This document shows, piece after piece, positions 25,031 through 32,440 of a DNA stretch of 52,735 nucleotides. Source of the DNA: Clostridia bacterium. GTDB lineage: Bacteria > Bacillota > Clostridia > Christensenellales > Borkfalkiaceae. A model generated the notes under the pieces. It was given only the letters and a program-made list of their open reading frames with translations, searched no databases and was not told the DNA's origin. Each line of letters begins with the position of its first letter. Position 1 is the stretch's first letter. The translations under genes were made by a program, and so were the position numbers. The stretch spans positions 1 through 52,735 of the forward strand of contig JAFVQT010000014.1 of assembly GCA_017504655.1 (NCBI GenBank), written 5' to 3'.

Positions 25031-26353
25031 ATGAAAAAATTAACTGACAAAAAAAGTCTTATACTATACGGATGCTCGGGTCTTGGCGTAAATATGCTTA
25101 ATATAATAGTTGGGTCGTATTTATGCAGTGCCTTGCTCGTGGGCGGGTTTAAAGAGCATATAGAATCATGGACTTATTTAAATAAAAATTTAGTAGTAGC
25201 AGGGCTTTGGGCTGTGTTGATATTCTTTGCAAAGGCGTTGGACGGAGTTATAGACCTGCCTCTTGCAACCTTTGCAGACAAATTAAATACCAGGTTTGGC
25301 AGAAGAAAAACCGCAATGCTTATAGGTATAGTGCCAATGCTCGTTGCATACGTGCTGTTTTTGGTTCCTCTAAATAATGAGGCAACAATTTTAAACACCG
25401 TATGGTTTGGTTGCCTGCTCTGTATTTTTTACACCTGCTATACGCTGACAATGCTCACGTACTACGCTACCTTTTCAGAGGTTTGCGAAACGGAAAAGGA
25501 TACGGTGTGCTTATCAAACACAAAGTCCATTTGCGACGTGGTTTATTTTAGCTTAAGCTTTGCATTGGTGCCTATTTTTATAGGCTTTGGCATAAATATA
25601 AGATTAGTAGCGCTTATATTCCTTCCGTTAGTGTTGACTATGGTTATACCCTTTATTCTGCTCAAGGAGGACGGTGAATACGCTCCGACCGAAAAGCCTC
25701 TTTCGCTTGTAAGGTCAATATCGGTTTCGCTTAAAAACAGAACGTATATTTATTGGCTTTTAACCGTTTCTATAATGACAGTGGGTACACAGCTTTTCTT
25801 AGGCGGTATTAACGAGGTTTTCTCAACGACGGGGCTTAATATGACGGTGGTTATGGCTTCTTCCTTTGCCCCTGTGCCTCTCACCTTGATACTTTACAAT
25901 AAGGTTATCAAAAGATTTGGGCTCGGCGTTGCATACCGCTACTGCTTAGCTGTCTTTTCCGTGGGAATGCTCGTAATGTACGGCTGCTGTATATTCTCCG
26001 ATGCGTTAACCGCTCTTCAGCTTATGCTCATAGCTCTTTTCGGAGGAATTTTAGTATCCTTTGCAATAGGCGCATTTTTCTCTATAACCTATACCGTTCC
26101 CAGCTATTTGGCAAGGAAGGAATTGCAAGACAGCGGAAACAACGTTTCTGCTATGTACTTTGCCGTACAGGGGCTTTTCGAGGGTATTGCGGCGGGTATT
26201 GCAACGGGGCTTATTCTGGTAACCTTAAAGGACTATAACTGCATTCAGTGGTTGCCCATAATAGTTGCGGTGTGCTGTATGACGGCATTCGCTATGACCT
26301 TTGGCTTTAAGGACCATTTGGCTTATATGGATAAGCAGGTCGAAAATAAATGA
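25031..26353 (+). CDS. MFS_2/GPH-type transporter
   Basis: 440 residues with about 12 membrane helices. ALDGVIDLPLATFADKLNTR followed by FGRRKT matches the helix 2-3 region of the MelB-like family, including the cation-site Asp pair spaced by four (D71, D75). GPH proteins are usually sugar/Na+ symporters, but the same superfamily includes the animal lysolipid carrier MFSD2A. Its place between fakA and plsC (8-nt gap before, 4-nt overlap after) makes a lipid or lysolipid substrate conceivable; this is inference. Confidence 0.85.
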   Translation: MKKLTDKKSLILYGCSGLGVNMLNIIVGSYLCSALLVGGFKEHIESWTYLNKNLVVAGLWAVLIFFAKALDGVIDLPLATFADKLNTRFGRRKTAMLIGIVPMLVAYVLFLVPLNNEATILNTVWFGCLLCIFYTCYTLTMLTYYATFSEVCETEKDTVCLSNTKSICDVVYFSLSFALVPIFIGFGINIRLVALIFLPLVLTMVIPFILLKEDGEYAPTEKPLSLVRSISVSLKNRTYIYWLLTVSIMTVGTQLFLGGINEVFSTTGLNMTVVMASSFAPVPLTLILYNKVIKRFGLGVAYRYCLAVFSVGMLVMYGCCIFSDALTALQLMLIALFGGILVSFAIGAFFSITYTVPSYLARKELQDSGNNVSAMYFAVQGLFEGIAAGIATGLILVTLKDYNCIQWLPIIVAVCCMTAFAMTFGFKDHLAYMDKQVENK

Positions 26354-26997
26354 TTGTCGAATTTTTGAGAATACTCGGCTTGCTTTCGGGCTGGCCGGTA
26401 CAGCTGTTGCTATTTAAAAGAAAAACCTATTATGAAAACGGTAAAAAAGTAAAGCTCAAAAGGGGCGGTAAGCTCATTGTTTCAAATCACTACAACATGC
26501 TCGATTACGTAATGAGCTGTTTTATGGTATTTCCGCGCAAGCTCCATGTCGTTACCTCAGAGCATCCTTATAAAAATAGGTTTTTCAGATTCGGAATGAA
26601 GTTTTTCGGCACGATAAAGGCCGATAGGGAAACCAAAAATATGAGCTTTGTATCCGAGAGTGTAAGGGTTATAAAGCAGGGAAAGCTCGTGCAGATATTC
26701 CCCGAAGGAAGAAACACTCCGGACGGTAAATTACAGCCATTTTTCCGTAGCTATATACTTATTGCCCACAGGGCAAACGCGCCTATCGTGCCTGTTGTGA
26801 CAGACGGCAATTACGGGCTTTTTAAAAGGGCAAGGGTAATGATAGGACAAGAGATTCGCATCTCTGATATATTAGGTGAAACGGGTAAAATTTTAAGTAA
26901 GGTTGAGCTTGAAAGGGTAAACGGCGCCGTTTACCAAAAGATAGCAGAGCTTCGCGCCGAGTTAGAGAAAAAGAAGAAAAAAGGAGCTGGCAAATGA
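26350..26997 (+). CDS. plsC: 1-acyl-glycerol-3-phosphate acyltransferase (PlsC family)
   Basis: 215 residues. PlsC adds the second acyl chain to lysophosphatidic acid at the membrane. The catalytic H(X)4D is H47-D52 in SNHYNMLDYV, and the glycerol-phosphate-binding block is FPEGRNTPDG near 116-125. One N-terminal hydrophobic segment probably attaches it to the membrane, and the C-terminus is lysine-rich. It overlaps the transporter and the next gene by 4 nt on each side, so all three are co-translated. The FakAB neighbours supply the acyl group. Confidence 0.92.
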   Translation: MIVEFLRILGLLSGWPVQLLLFKRKTYYENGKKVKLKRGGKLIVSNHYNMLDYVMSCFMVFPRKLHVVTSEHPYKNRFFRFGMKFFGTIKADRETKNMSFVSESVRVIKQGKLVQIFPEGRNTPDGKLQPFFRSYILIAHRANAPIVPVVTDGNYGLFKRARVMIGQEIRISDILGETGKILSKVELERVNGAVYQKIAELRAELEKKKKKGAGK

Positions 26998-27959
26998 TTG
27001 AAATTATCACTCATCCGACGTTTTTATGGATTGTTGGCTCGTTGCTTGTATTCGGTCTTTTGTTTTGGATATTCGTATATTTTCTCGCTTCGTATCTGGT
27101 TTACGTAAAGACGTTAAAAAGAGAAAGTAAAGATAAATGGTGCAGAGAAGTGCCAAGCGATTTAAATGAAAACTCTAAGCAAATGTACCGTATAGGTAGT
27201 GAGTGGGAGTCTCAAAATTCTCAATTTAAAAGCGATGTCCAAATATCCAGAGATGGGTTAAATTTATACGGTGAATATTTTGACTTTGGCTTTGACAGAT
27301 GCGTAATGATTCTTTCGGGCAGAACTGAAGGGCTCAGATACGGCTACTATTTTGCTATTCCATATCACAAAAACGGCTGGAACGTTTTGGTCGTTGACCC
27401 AAGAGCGCACGGACACAGCGACGGAGTTTATAATACAGTCGGCTTTGAGGAGGGCTTAGACGATGTTGAATGGATTAAATTCCTCAGAGAGAAAAAGGGT
27501 GTAAAAACCGTAATTTTCCACGGAATATGCATAGGCTCAGCAGGAGGAATGTACGCTCTTACGAATGATGCGAGCAGGGGATGTGCGGACGCCATAATAG
27601 CTGAGGGGTTGTTTCCAAATTTCGGAGAATCCTTAAAAAACCATCTTATCGAAAGAAAAAAGCCTGTATTTATTTTCTTTGATTTGGTAGATATGTGGAT
27701 GAAAAAATACACGGGGCACTCAATGAAAAAGGGCCCTATCGACGTTATTGACAAGCTCAATAAGCCTCTGCTCATGCTGCATAGCAAGGAGGATAAATAC
27801 TCAACGCCTGAAAACGCTCAAAGGCTGTTTGACAAGGCGGGAACGCCAAACAAAAGGCTCGTTTGGTTTGAAAAGGGTAGGCATTCTATGATAAGAATTA
27901 CCGATACTCAAGGCTACGATCAGGCAATAGAGAGCTTTTTAAAAGAAAATTTTGGCTAA
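26994..27959 (+). CDS. Membrane-anchored alpha/beta hydrolase with Cys nucleophile
   Basis: 321 residues with one N-terminal helix (about 8-36) and an alpha/beta hydrolase domain. Conserved points: VVDPRAHGHSDG, the nucleophile elbow HGICIGSAGG, HSKED and GRHSM. The elbow G-x-C-x-G has Cys179 (codon TGC) where most relatives have Ser; D267 and H297 would complete the triad. Dienelactone hydrolases show that Cys can work in this place. Last gene of the fak-plsC operon, overlapping plsC by 4 nt; a lipid esterase or thioesterase role is inference. No clear terminator follows. Confidence 0.85.
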   Translation: MIEIITHPTFLWIVGSLLVFGLLFWIFVYFLASYLVYVKTLKRESKDKWCREVPSDLNENSKQMYRIGSEWESQNSQFKSDVQISRDGLNLYGEYFDFGFDRCVMILSGRTEGLRYGYYFAIPYHKNGWNVLVVDPRAHGHSDGVYNTVGFEEGLDDVEWIKFLREKKGVKTVIFHGICIGSAGGMYALTNDASRGCADAIIAEGLFPNFGESLKNHLIERKKPVFIFFDLVDMWMKKYTGHSMKKGPIDVIDKLNKPLLMLHSKEDKYSTPENAQRLFDKAGTPNKRLVWFEKGRHSMIRITDTQGYDQAIESFLKENFG

Positions 27960-27983
27960 AAATAATATATTTTGAAAAAATTA

Positions 27984-28012
27984 TTGATATTTTTTATCAA
28001 TTAATTTAAAAT
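27984..28012 (+). promoter_or_regulatory. Promoter of the zinc-ribbon gene
   Basis: TTGATA (27984-27989), 17 bp, TAAAAT (28007-28012), in a very AT-rich gap. A strong AAAAAGGAG ribosome site follows. Confidence 0.7.
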
Positions 28013-28041
28013 AAAATAAAAAGGAAAAAGGAGATTTTATT

Positions 28042-28572
28042 ATGTTTTGTAAGCACTGTGGAACACAGATGCCCGAATCGGCAAAATTTTGCCCTACCTG
28101 TGGCAAAATTAACGACGTTGCCGAAGAGGTAATCGCAGCGCAACCTGCACCGCAAATTGAAGAGGCTCCTATAAGTGATTATAGCGATGCTTCAAATCCC
28201 GTTGAAGAGATAGTTGACGTTCAACCACAAGCAACTTATTTTGACCCAAGCGCAGAACCTGCCTTTGTGCCAACCTCTACACCTTCGTTTGCGTCTCAAC
28301 CCGCTAAAAAGGAAAGTGGCGCGGGATGCTTGGTTTTTGCAATCTTAGGTCTTGTATTCGGCTGTTCATTCTTCCTTTCTATTATAGGAATAGTTTTCTC
28401 TTATATTGCAAGGGGAATGCTCAACGGTTACGTTCAGAGAAACGGCTCTACTTCAGGTCCTGCCTCTGCAGCTAAGGGTCTTAGCATTGCAGGCTTAATC
28501 GTAAGTTGGGTTATGGCCGGTATATTTACCTTCTATTTCGTAATTCTCGGTCTTCTTCTCGGTTTACTTTAA
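28042..28572 (+). CDS. Zinc-ribbon protein with C-terminal membrane domain (DUF4190-like)
   Basis: 176 residues. The first 22 residues form a zinc ribbon, FCKHCGTQMPESAKFCPTCG (C3, C6, C17, C20). A flexible Pro/Ala-rich linker (about 30-90) follows. Two membrane helices (about 95-125 and 147-175) around the short segment RGMLNGYVQRNGS resemble DUF4190. Such proteins are common in Clostridia and their role is unknown. The gene has its own promoter, and a hairpin (28590-28601/28614-28625) with a weak T tail follows. Confidence 0.85.
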   Translation: MFCKHCGTQMPESAKFCPTCGKINDVAEEVIAAQPAPQIEEAPISDYSDASNPVEEIVDVQPQATYFDPSAEPAFVPTSTPSFASQPAKKESGAGCLVFAILGLVFGCSFFLSIIGIVFSYIARGMLNGYVQRNGSTSGPASAAKGLSIAGLIVSWVMAGIFTFYFVILGLLLGLL

Positions 28573-28589
28573 TTGTAATATGATACCTT

Positions 28590-28625
28590 TTACTGCGTTT
28601 GTCTGTTCTTAGGCAAACGCAGTAA
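28590..28625 (+). terminator. Hairpin after the zinc-ribbon gene
   Basis: A perfect 12-bp stem (28590-28601 with 28614-28625) has a 12-nt loop. The T tract is weak, so termination may be partial and read into the next hydrolase gene. Confidence 0.6.
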
Positions 28626-28670
28626 TAAATTTTAAGAAAAAGCTCATAATAGGAGTATGAAAAATACCGT

Positions 28671-29729
28671 ATGGATAAGAAAAAGAAGGTGATAGCTGCG
28701 GTTTTAGCATCCTTGACGGGTGTTAGCGGTGCTACCGTAGCATCTGCTGTAATTGCATACGAGGCAATTTTTACCAGGGTAGACAGGCCCGATTACGAGC
28801 TTGTTGCAGGCGAGTATTGCTATGAGCGAGTTTCAGACAGACTGTTAAGACAGGAGCTTTATTATCCTTCGGCAGACGGCGTAAGGCTTAAAGGCTATTA
28901 TTATTCTTCGTTTGATAAAAAGGGGATAATTATCGTCGCTCACGGAATGAAGGCGGGCGGTGACGACTATTTGCCTATCATAGAATATATGGTTAATAAG
29001 GGCTTCGACGTCTTTTCTTACGACTGTACGGGTACTTACGGCTCAGATGGTAAGGATACGGTCGGCATGTGTCAACAGCTTATTGATTTGCAAACGACTG
29101 TAAATTACGTAAAATCGATTGAGAGCTTTAAGAAATTGCCGATATTTTTAATAGGTCATAGCTGGGGTGCGTACGCGTGCTCGACAGTCCTGTCGCTTTG
29201 TAGCGGTATAAGTGGCTGTGCATCTATAGCGGGTATGTGCAACGCCACTACTATGATGACAGATAAGGCAGAGGAATACGTTGGCAAGCTTGCAAGCATT
29301 CCCGCGCCTGTTTTTTCGGCCTACCAAAAGCATCTTTTTGGCGATTACGTCAAATATAATAGCGTAATGGGTATCAATTCGGTTGATATTCCCGTGCTTA
29401 TTGCTCACGGCAAAAACGATGAAACTGTTTCCTTTGAAAAGCAGTCTATAATTTCTCACAGAGATGAGATTACCAACCCAAACGTCGTGTATTACGTCGG
29501 TACGGGGCTTCAGGGTGACCATAACAATATCTGGCACTCAAAGGAGTCTGCCGAGTATCAGGCAAAGGTGAAGGCCGAGCTTAAGGCGTTAGAAAGAAAA
29601 AAGGGTAAAAAGCTGACTGAAGAAGAGAAAAAAGCCTTCTATAAGTCGGTTAATCATCATTTATATAGCCAAGTCAATGAGGAGCTTATGCAAATGGCAG
29701 TAGATATGTTTAATAAGGCGATAAGCTGA
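28671..29729 (+). CDS. Alpha/beta hydrolase with N-terminal membrane anchor
   Basis: 352 residues. An N-terminal hydrophobic helix (about 7-30) anchors or exports it. The hydrolase domain has AHGMKAGGDDY (oxyanion loop), the nucleophile elbow GHSWG with Ser164, AHGKNDETVS for the acid and a late GDHNN for the His. It resembles membrane-attached serine hydrolases of the YqiA/BAAT-like sort; the substrate is unknown. AGGAG is 15 nt before the ATG, farther than usual, and no other start in frame exists between it and an upstream stop. It is not a close copy of the Cys-type hydrolase at 26994. Confidence 0.85.
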   Translation: MDKKKKVIAAVLASLTGVSGATVASAVIAYEAIFTRVDRPDYELVAGEYCYERVSDRLLRQELYYPSADGVRLKGYYYSSFDKKGIIIVAHGMKAGGDDYLPIIEYMVNKGFDVFSYDCTGTYGSDGKDTVGMCQQLIDLQTTVNYVKSIESFKKLPIFLIGHSWGAYACSTVLSLCSGISGCASIAGMCNATTMMTDKAEEYVGKLASIPAPVFSAYQKHLFGDYVKYNSVMGINSVDIPVLIAHGKNDETVSFEKQSIISHRDEITNPNVVYYVGTGLQGDHNNIWHSKESAEYQAKVKAELKALERKKGKKLTEEEKKAFYKSVNHHLYSQVNEELMQMAVDMFNKAIS

Positions 29730-29746
29730 ATAACCGTACAAAAATA

Positions 29747-29776
29747 AAAAGCTTAACCGAGAGGTTAAGCTTTTTT
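29747..29776. terminator. Bidirectional terminator
   Basis: A perfect 12-bp stem (29747-29758 with 29763-29774), loop GAGA, with T runs on both strands. It lies between the converging hydrolase and DUF1540 genes. Confidence 0.9.
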
Positions 29777-29778
29777 TG

Positions 29779-29925
29779 TCAGTGTTTGTTTTCAAAGCTT
29801 TCGCAGTGAGAGCAATCTCCGTTTGCACAGCTTATTTGTACGGTTTCTAAGCTGCAGTTTCTTCCGTGAAGGTTGTGCGCGCACTCACAGACGTCACACT
29901 TTACGTGCTTGTTGCATCTTTCCAT
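29779..29925 (-). CDS. DUF1540 cysteine-rich mini-protein
   Basis: 48 residues from the ATG at 29925, with AAGGAG 7 nt upstream; longer frames run into AT-rich upstream DNA. The sequence VKCDVCECAHN with later C, C and HCESF gives the Cys/His spacing of the DUF1540 family, small probable zinc-binding proteins of unknown role that are common in spore-forming Firmicutes. No clear promoter was identified. It is convergent with the hydrolase gene and shares its terminator. Confidence 0.85.
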   Translation of the reverse strand: MERCNKHVKCDVCECAHNLHGRNCSLETVQISCANGDCSHCESFENKH

Positions 29926-30015
29926 AAAATACTCCTTTTTAGGTTTTACCTGCTTGTAATTATTTACAGTTTCGCTAAAAATATACAGTACCTTGATAAA
30001 TTGTATTAGATAAAT

Positions 30016-30048
30016 AAAAAGCAACTGCCTGTATGACAGTTGCTTTTT
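30016..30048 (-). terminator. Terminator of the minus-strand degV
   Basis: A 12-bp stem (30016-30027 with 30037-30048) has a 9-nt loop; the minus strand ends in T6. A smaller hairpin at 30103-30120 precedes it, right after the degV stop. Confidence 0.8.
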
Positions 30049-30120
30049 GTGGAGGGATAAAAGGAAAAAGTCCTTTTAGTGTGAGTTAAACAAGTGGGCG
30101 TATAAGCTAAAAAGCTTATT

Positions 30121-30957
30121 TTACGCGTTTAAAAAGAGAATACCCAAGGTGTTTTTTCCGCAGTGGCTTGAAATAGTACAGCCTGCGGTGGTAATGTATA
30201 TTTTCTCAAAGCCGAGGTCTGCAATCGCATCCTTTGCTGCGCTTACCATATCTTCTGTTGCATGGCTGTGGGTAATAAATATTACCGACTTATCCGGACT
30301 TGGGTTTTGTTTTAACACGGTGTTGCAGTATTCGGTAACACACTTTTCAATTTTACCTCTGAACTTATCGCCAAGCCCCATAGAGCCGTTTTTTACAACA
30401 ATTTGAGGTCTTATCTTTAAAAGGTTTGCGCCAAGGAGCTTGATGGTACTGCATCTGCCGCCGCGATGGAGATAGTCAAGTCTTTCTAAAACAAAGCTTG
30501 CCTGAACGTCTGCGGTCCTTCTTTCCACCATTTCGACGATTTCCTTTGGGTCGTCAATGCTTTTGCTGAGCTTTTTAGCATAAATTGCAAGCAGAGAAAT
30601 ACCCGTAGATAAGGTTCTGCTGTCGATAACGTAGACATTGTTAAAGTGCTTGGAAGCATTTACCGCATTGTTGTACGCACTTGACATGTCAGATGAAATG
30701 TCGAAGTGAATAATTGCGTCGTGGTTTTTTAAAATCTCGGCAAAAAATTCTTTAAAGGCTTCTTCGTTTACAGCGTTGGTCTTTGGAAGGGTTTTGTTTT
30801 TATCTGCCCATTCAAAAATTTCAAGTGTAGAAATTTCACCGTCGTAAATGAATCTGTCGCCCATATTAACGCCAAATGGAATGACCTTAAAATCATATTC
30901 TTCAATAATTTCTTTAGTTAAGTCGCATGCACTGTCAAGTGTTATTGCAATCTTCAT
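30121..30957 (-). CDS. DegV family fatty-acid-binding protein, second copy
   Basis: 278 residues from the ATG at 30957, chosen for GGAGAG 4-9 nt upstream and because it begins MKIAITLDSACDLTKEI, the family start. Other blocks are HFDISSDMSSAYNNAV (carboxylate loop), DSRTLSTGISLL, LDYLHRGGRCSTIKLLG and the closing SSHCGKNTLGILFL. It should hold a fatty acid for FakA. It differs clearly from the copy at 22454, which suggests a different preferred chain, as paralogous FakB proteins do in Staphylococcus. It stands alone with its own promoter. Confidence 0.9.
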   Translation of the reverse strand: MKIAITLDSACDLTKEIIEEYDFKVIPFGVNMGDRFIYDGEISTLEIFEWADKNKTLPKTNAVNEEAFKEFFAEILKNHDAIIHFDISSDMSSAYNNAVNASKHFNNVYVIDSRTLSTGISLLAIYAKKLSKSIDDPKEIVEMVERRTADVQASFVLERLDYLHRGGRCSTIKLLGANLLKIRPQIVVKNGSMGLGDKFRGKIEKCVTEYCNTVLKQNPSPDKSVIFITHSHATEDMVSAAKDAIADLGFEKIYITTAGCTISSHCGKNTLGILFLNA

Positions 30958-30994
30958 AGTACTCTCCAACCAATTTATTTGCAACGTGAGGTTA

Positions 30995-31041
30995 CTTGTT
31001 GTTTCTACAACAAGCATAGCAAAATCAATCGGATATTTCAA
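30995..31041 (-). promoter_or_regulatory. Promoter of the second degV, with inverted repeat
   Basis: Minus strand: TTGAAA (31036-31041), 17 bp, TATGCT (31013-31018). A perfect 7-bp inverted repeat (30995-31001 with 31008-31014) covers the likely start point and could be an operator or a 5' hairpin. Confidence 0.65.
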
Positions 31042-31212
31042 CCTACTTTTAGGCTTGGCTTTTATACACTTGAAAAACTGCCTGTAGAGTTTATGGGATT
31101 ATTCTCTACCGCGAGTAGAATTTATTATAAAAAGCCCCTATAAGACGTTTAATTGGCGTTTGTCTGATGCGAGTAACCGTTTTTTGCGGGCTAATTATGT
31201 GCTAAAAAAATA
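31042..31212. other. Gap between the second degV and the transcarbamylase gene
   Basis: About 170 bp without a plausible gene or promoter of its own. It holds only the region between the degV promoter and the terminator of the leftward transcarbamylase gene. Confidence 0.5.
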
Positions 31213-31264
31213 TCCCACGCTGGCGATGATGCTTTTTGCTCAGCACCTTGCAGGTTGCGTGGGA
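31205..31264 (-). terminator. Branched terminator of the transcarbamylase gene
   Basis: Arms 31213-31220 and 31257-31264 pair over 8 bp. On the minus strand the outer stem is followed by a T run at 31204-31211. The 36-nt interior holds further short stems (ACCT-GCA-AGGT and a GCT/AGC pair), giving a branched form. Confidence 0.75.
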
Positions 31265-31273
31265 ATGTTGTTT

Positions 31274-32191
31274 TTAATAAACGTTTTTTTGCTTGCCGAT
31301 TAAAAGCGCAAGTACTGCCATCTCTATTTCAGGCAGGTGCATAGCCTCCTCTAAGGCTACGAATTGAGGTGAGCTTACTACGTCCTCCGAAACGCTGCTG
31401 TCTGAAACGGGAAGAGTATGAAGCACTATCGCGTCGGGCTTGGCGTAGTTTAAAGCCACGGAGTCCAGCGTATATCTGAAGTCGAGTCCGTCGTCGGATA
31501 CGAATACTACGTCTGCCCCCTTTATTCCGTCCTCGATATTCTGACAGATAATGAGTTCGCCGTATTGATTGCAGTGATTGATAATTTCTTCGGGAGGGTT
31601 TTTGCTTTCCGGGCAAATTACCGTTATGTCAAATCCGCAATTTGCAAACGCGTAGATAAATGAGTCTGCATAAACGGCAGGGTCGCCTATCATTGCAAGC
31701 TTTAAGCCCGAGAGCCTGCCCTTTTTCTTCCAAACGGTCATAAGCGCGGAAAGTGCTTCGCAAGGACCGCTTTTACTGTTGGCGTTTATAATGGGGATAT
31801 TTACCGATTTTTCGATTTTCTCGGCGTCGCCCGCTTCGGCAGTTTGTACGACGATAGCATTTATTCCGTAGCCCGCAATGGCCTCGATGGTGAGCTTATC
31901 ATTTATAATAGTTTCGAGCTCACTGCCGTGCATGGTTGAAATCATAGGGAATCCGTCCAGCTTATGTACGGCTGTTTCAAAGGCAATTCTTGAGCGTGCA
32001 AAGGAGCGCTTGGTAAGTAAGGTTACGTATTTGTTTTTCAAAAAAGTCAGTTTTTCGCCTGCTGATAGGCGTATTGCTATTTCTCTTGCCTTGTGCAAAA
32101 TCTCGTATATATCTTCTTCGGCATAGCTTGCTAAAGAAACGAGATGCTTTTTGTCAATAATTCCCGTTGGGGTGTATTTATTAATATCCAT
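31274..32191 (-). CDS. Divergent aspartate/ornithine carbamoyltransferase family protein
   Basis: 305 residues, the size of the family, with two Rossmann-like halves. The usual carbamoyl-phosphate loop STRTR appears as KRSFARSRIAFE. The usual HPxQ segment is replaced by SGPCEALSAL, and HCLP or HPLP by HTLP. The fold is clear, but two canonical active-site elements are changed, so it may be a carbamoyltransferase with an unusual second substrate or an inactive relative. GGAGAC stands at a normal distance before the ATG. No other pyrimidine or arginine genes are nearby. It is transcribed alone from a strong promoter. Confidence 0.85.
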   Translation of the reverse strand: MDINKYTPTGIIDKKHLVSLASYAEEDIYEILHKAREIAIRLSAGEKLTFLKNKYVTLLTKRSFARSRIAFETAVHKLDGFPMISTMHGSELETIINDKLTIEAIAGYGINAIVVQTAEAGDAEKIEKSVNIPIINANSKSGPCEALSALMTVWKKKGRLSGLKLAMIGDPAVYADSFIYAFANCGFDITVICPESKNPPEEIINHCNQYGELIICQNIEDGIKGADVVFVSDDGLDFRYTLDSVALNYAKPDAIVLHTLPVSDSSVSEDVVSSPQFVALEEAMHLPEIEMAVLALLIGKQKNVY

Positions 32192-32223
32192 TTTGTCTCC
32201 AAAAATAATGCTTAAAGGTTATT

Positions 32224-32260
32224 TTGGTAATATTATACCAACAAAACGGTAAAAAATCAA
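32224..32260 (-). promoter_or_regulatory. Promoter of the transcarbamylase gene with palindrome over the -10 box
   Basis: Minus strand: TTGATT (32255-32260), 17 bp, TATAAT (32232-32237). A perfect palindrome with arms TTGGTA and TACCAA (32224-32229 and 32236-32241) encloses the -10 box, a likely repressor site. Confidence 0.75.
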
Positions 32261-32366
32261 GAGTATTTGATAAATAGATAAAGTATAGAGTCGGTTAAAA
32301 TATTAATATTTGTGCTAAATGTACAAAATTTATAAAACTATCGGTTTATTTTTGTGTTAAATGCTA

Positions 32367-32395
32367 TTGTAAAAGATTAACAAATAATATATAAT
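32367..32395 (+). promoter_or_regulatory. Promoter of the msmK-type gene
   Basis: TTGTAA (32367-32372), 17 bp, TATAAT (32390-32395). AGGAGG follows before the ATG. No CcpA cre site was recognised. Confidence 0.75.
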
Positions 32396-32440
32396 ATTAT
32401 TAAGAAATTATATCGGCGTGGCCGAGATTAGGAGGAAAAA

